Part shown: positions 33,746 through 36,003 of the stretch, piece after piece | Position numbering within the stretch: position 1 is the first letter of the stretch | Layout of the letters: each line of letters opens with the position of its first letter | Assembly: GCA_003153775.1 (NCBI GenBank) | Contig: PMBI01000094.1 | Location: 34,956-70,958 of the forward strand | DNA: 36,003 nucleotides | Direction: 5' to 3' | Origin: Syntrophaceae bacterium | Lineage (GTDB): Bacteria; Desulfobacterota; Syntrophia; Syntrophales; UBA2185 | Notes under the pieces: model-generated | Database searches by the model: none | What the model saw: only the letters and a program-made list of their open reading frames with translations | Told to the model about the DNA's origin: nothing | Position numbers and translations under genes: made by a program

Positions 33746-35428
33746 ATGTTAACGGAACTCAGCATCAGAAATTTTGCCATCATCGATGAAATGAAGGTTT
33801 CTTTCGGCGATGGTCTCAATGTGATTACCGGTGAGACGGGGGCCGGGAAGTCTATTATCATAGGGGCCGTGAGCCTCCTTCTCGGGGAACGGGCATCTGC
33901 CGACATGATCAGGTCTTTCGAAGAATCGGCGACGGTTGAGGCCCTCTTTGACATTGGCGAAAAAGATGCCCTGAAGAAAAAAATACGGGAAATGGGCTTC
34001 CACGTGGGGAAGGAACTGATCCTGAAGAGGATCGTTACGCGCACGGGGAAGAACCGCGTATATATAGACGGACAGTTGGCCACCTTAGGCATGCTTTCCG
34101 CCATCAGTGAATCGCTCATCAACATCTGCGGCCAGCACGAGCACCAGGTAATTTTGAATGCGGATAACCACATCGATATCCTGGATGAGTTTGGCGATCT
34201 TGTTCCCCTCAGGCAGGAATATGCGGAAATGTACGGGCAATATCTGTCTCTAAAGGAGAAAATCAGAGAGCTCCTGTCCGTCAAGAGGACCAGGGGCGAG
34301 AAGGACGATCTTCTCCGGTTTCAACTTAAGGATATTGACGACGCAGGAATTCGCCCGGGAGAGGACGCAACTCTCCTTGAGGAAAAGAAGGTTTTAAACA
34401 ATGTGCAGAAATTGGTGGACTACGCGACAGGAGCCCATGATGTACTGTATGGAAGAGAAGGTTCTGTCCTCGGAGAATTTCGAGGCGCAATCGCAAACAT
34501 AAGGGAGATCAAGAAGATTGATTCAGGATTGAGACTGTCTGACGGGGATTTGGATAATATATATTATCAGCTTGAAGAGACTGCCTTAACGCTCAGGGAC
34601 TACATGAAGAACCTGTCATACGACCCTGCGAGGCTTGATGTTATCGATGATCGCCTGGAGGTCGTGGGCAGGCTGAAGCGAAAGTACGGCCGCTCCTTGG
34701 AAGAGGTCCTTGAGAAGAGAGTGCAAATCGAGGAGGAACTGAAGGCGATTTCGTCCGTTGACGATGAGATTGAGCGGATGTCGAAAGACTTGGAAGCGCT
34801 GAGCCCGAGATTGCTCGAGAAGGCGCACGGCTTGTCGGAGAAACGCCGGGAAACCGCCGCCGTTCTGAAAAAGGCCATAGAGGGGGAGATTCATTCATTG
34901 AGGATGGAGAATGCCGCCTTTGAGGTTACCTTCAAGGCACCTGATGATCACCAGGGAGCGGCGCCGTTTAATCCGAGAGGAATCGATGAAGTTGAGTTCT
35001 TTCTTGCTACGAATGTGGGAGAGTCCTTGAAACCTCTGAACCGTATTGCCTCCGGCGGCGAGCTTTCGCGCATCATGCTCGCCGTGAAGAATATCCTGGC
35101 AAAGACCGGTTCGGTGGGAACAATAATCTTTGATGAGGTGGACAGCGGCATCGGTGGAGCGACGGCGGAGGATGTGGGCAAGAAGCTCAAAGGAGTCGCG
35201 AAGAATCACCAGATCCTGTGCATAACCCATCTTCCGCAGATTGCCTGCTTCGGGGACACGCATTACCGCGTCGTGAAAGCCATCTCCGGTGAGAGGACAA
35301 TTGCATCCGTAGATGTCCTTTCTGACAAAGACAGGCTCGATGAAATTACGAGGATGCTCGGCGGCACGGAGCTCACAAAGAAAACCAGGGAACATGCCCG
35401 GGAGATGATCGAGCTCTCCCGCAAGTGA
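33746..35428 (+). CDS. recN: DNA repair protein RecN
   Basis: A 560-residue SMC-like ATPase of standard RecN length starting MLTELSIRNFAIID, where homology begins. It has Walker A GETGAGKS (29-36), the conserved NICGQHEHQ following it, a long coiled-coil centre (about 150-370, for example KRVQIEEELKAISSVDDEIERM), the ABC signature ASGGELSRIMLAVK, Walker B TIIFDEVDSGIGG and the HLPQIA switch. RecN binds broken DNA ends and supports recombinational repair. It overlaps nadK functionally only by operon; argA follows after 12 nt. No LexA-type box was recognised upstream. Confidence 0.96.
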   Translation: MLTELSIRNFAIIDEMKVSFGDGLNVITGETGAGKSIIIGAVSLLLGERASADMIRSFEESATVEALFDIGEKDALKKKIREMGFHVGKELILKRIVTRTGKNRVYIDGQLATLGMLSAISESLINICGQHEHQVILNADNHIDILDEFGDLVPLRQEYAEMYGQYLSLKEKIRELLSVKRTRGEKDDLLRFQLKDIDDAGIRPGEDATLLEEKKVLNNVQKLVDYATGAHDVLYGREGSVLGEFRGAIANIREIKKIDSGLRLSDGDLDNIYYQLEETALTLRDYMKNLSYDPARLDVIDDRLEVVGRLKRKYGRSLEEVLEKRVQIEEELKAISSVDDEIERMSKDLEALSPRLLEKAHGLSEKRRETAAVLKKAIEGEIHSLRMENAAFEVTFKAPDDHQGAAPFNPRGIDEVEFFLATNVGESLKPLNRIASGGELSRIMLAVKNILAKTGSVGTIIFDEVDSGIGGATAEDVGKKLKGVAKNHQILCITHLPQIACFGDTHYRVVKAISGERTIASVDVLSDKDRLDEITRMLGGTELTKKTREHAREMIELSRK

Positions 35429-35440
35429 AAGGGCAAAAGC

Positions 35441-35899
35441 ATGCTGAGAAAAGCGCGGGTCGGTGATGTAAAGACGATCCACAGGATGATCAATGTGTCA
35501 TCAGGCAAAGGGGAGATACTTCCACGCTCCCTGATGGACATCTACGGCAGCCTGAGAGATTTCTTTATCTATTTTGATGAAAATGAGAATGCCGTTGCAG
35601 GCATCTGTGCCATGAACATCATCTGGGATAACCTGGCGGAGATCCGTTCTCTCTATGTAGAGGAAAAATACAGAAAGCAGGGAATCGCGAGGAAACTCGT
35701 CGAAGGATGCATCTCCGAGGCCATTACCCTCGGTTTTTACAGGATGTTTACGCTTACAAACAGGCCGGAATTCTTTAAGCGTCTCGGATTCAAAGAGGTT
35801 GAGCGGTCGACCCTTTCCGAGAAGATATGGTCGGACTGCTTCAGATGTTCCAAATATCCGGACTACTGTGATGAAGCGGCAATGATCGTTGAGCTTTGA
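35441..35899 (+). CDS. argA: Single-domain N-acetylglutamate synthase (GNAT)
   Basis: A 152-residue GNAT acetyltransferase. It begins MLRKARVGDVKTIHRMI and shows LPRSLMDIYGSLRDFFIY, LAEIRSLYVEEKYRKQGIARKLVEGC (acetyl-CoA loop), LTNRPEFFKRLGFKEV and the Cys-containing SDCFRCSKYPDYCDEAAMI at the end. This is the pattern of short, kinase-domain-free ArgA proteins found in deltaproteobacteria and others, which acetylate glutamate for arginine synthesis. The CxxCxxxxxC cluster at the end could bind metal. It follows recN after 12 nt with AAAGGG before its ATG. Confidence 0.85.
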   Translation: MLRKARVGDVKTIHRMINVSSGKGEILPRSLMDIYGSLRDFFIYFDENENAVAGICAMNIIWDNLAEIRSLYVEEKYRKQGIARKLVEGCISEAITLGFYRMFTLTNRPEFFKRLGFKEVERSTLSEKIWSDCFRCSKYPDYCDEAAMIVEL

Positions 35900-35900
35900 G

Positions 35901-36003
35901 GTGCATGTGGGACCAGTTCGTATTCTCTGCCTTCTCTTGATTTTCTTCTTGGCGGTCGGCTGCACGGCGGGAATTGGAAAACCTCGGGAAAAAATCCTAC
36001 CCG
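35901..36003 (+). CDS. Lipoprotein gene, 5' end only
   Basis: A GTG-initiated frame starts one base after the argA stop (a second GTG at 35907 has GAGG five bases upstream and is preferred). It is open to the window end. It encodes a lipoprotein signal: VGPVRILCLLLIFFLAVGC, with lipobox LAVGC, then TAGIGKPREKILP. Function cannot be told from the visible 30 or so residues. It is the fourth gene of the nadK operon. Confidence 0.55.
   Translation, partial: MHVGPVRILCLLLIFFLAVGCTAGIGKPREKILP

Noticed and set aside
33610-34284. 224-codon open frame on the minus strand
   Set aside because: It is the shadow of the nadK end and recN start, both of which are unambiguous.

Overview
The window is a gene-dense, bacterial chromosome segment of moderate, slightly GC-rich composition. 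I see no rRNA, tRNA, CRISPR array, insertion sequence or phage module. The gene set (outer-membrane TolC-type channel, several lipoproteins, ClpS/ClpA with Aat, malonate decarboxylase, single-domain ArgA, HU) fits a Gram-negative anaerobe. It is most like a deltaproteobacterium (Desulfobacterota, syntroph- or Geobacter-like). That placement is inference from protein flavour and not a database match.

Layout. (1) 1-8830 is mainly organic-acid metabolism and transport. It holds the 3' part of mdcA, an NhaD/ArsB-fold transporter with a small one-helix protein just upstream, an MFS transporter, a secreted SYLF-domain protein, HU with a strong terminator, a VOC protein, and a DASS dicarboxylate transporter followed by a D-malate/tartrate dehydrogenase. 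(2) 8970-12007 on the minus strand is galE, a YdcF/DUF218 protein and a TolC-family channel, behind a good sigma70-type promoter. (3) 12315-17031 is a convergent block. A metallophosphoesterase and a DUF1460 amidase run rightward. A GT2 glycosyltransferase, a DUF4922 HIT/GalT-like protein and an M15 peptidase run leftward, and the two innermost genes overlap tail to tail. (4) 17639-21069 is clpS-clpA-aat, a complete bacterial N-degron module behind a near-consensus promoter. (5) 21118-27216, all minus strand, holds a tandem NDK-like protein, AmgK- and MurU-like enzymes, a SpoIID/LytB protein, a DUF2784 membrane protein and a patatin. (6) 27631-29843 holds a small secreted protein, an intergenic stretch with an EF-hand-like mini-ORF and an 18-bp palindrome, and a CsgG-like lipoprotein. 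(7) 30449-36003 is an orphan hybrid histidine kinase and then nadK-recN-argA running into the start of a lipoprotein gene.

How they work together. The most interesting theme is peptidoglycan turnover. AmgK and MurU homologues (salvage of MurNAc to UDP-MurNAc) lie directly behind a SpoIID/LytB protein, and a DUF1460 amidase and an M15 peptidase sit nearby. None of the three hydrolases has a visible signal peptide, which suggests a cytosolic muropeptide-salvage set, possibly with the DUF4922 and GT2 proteins. Other points worth attention are the double-domain NDK, whose first domain has Leu where the catalytic His should be and whose promoter carries a palindrome between -35 and -10, and the EF-hand mini-ORF near 28.1 kb.
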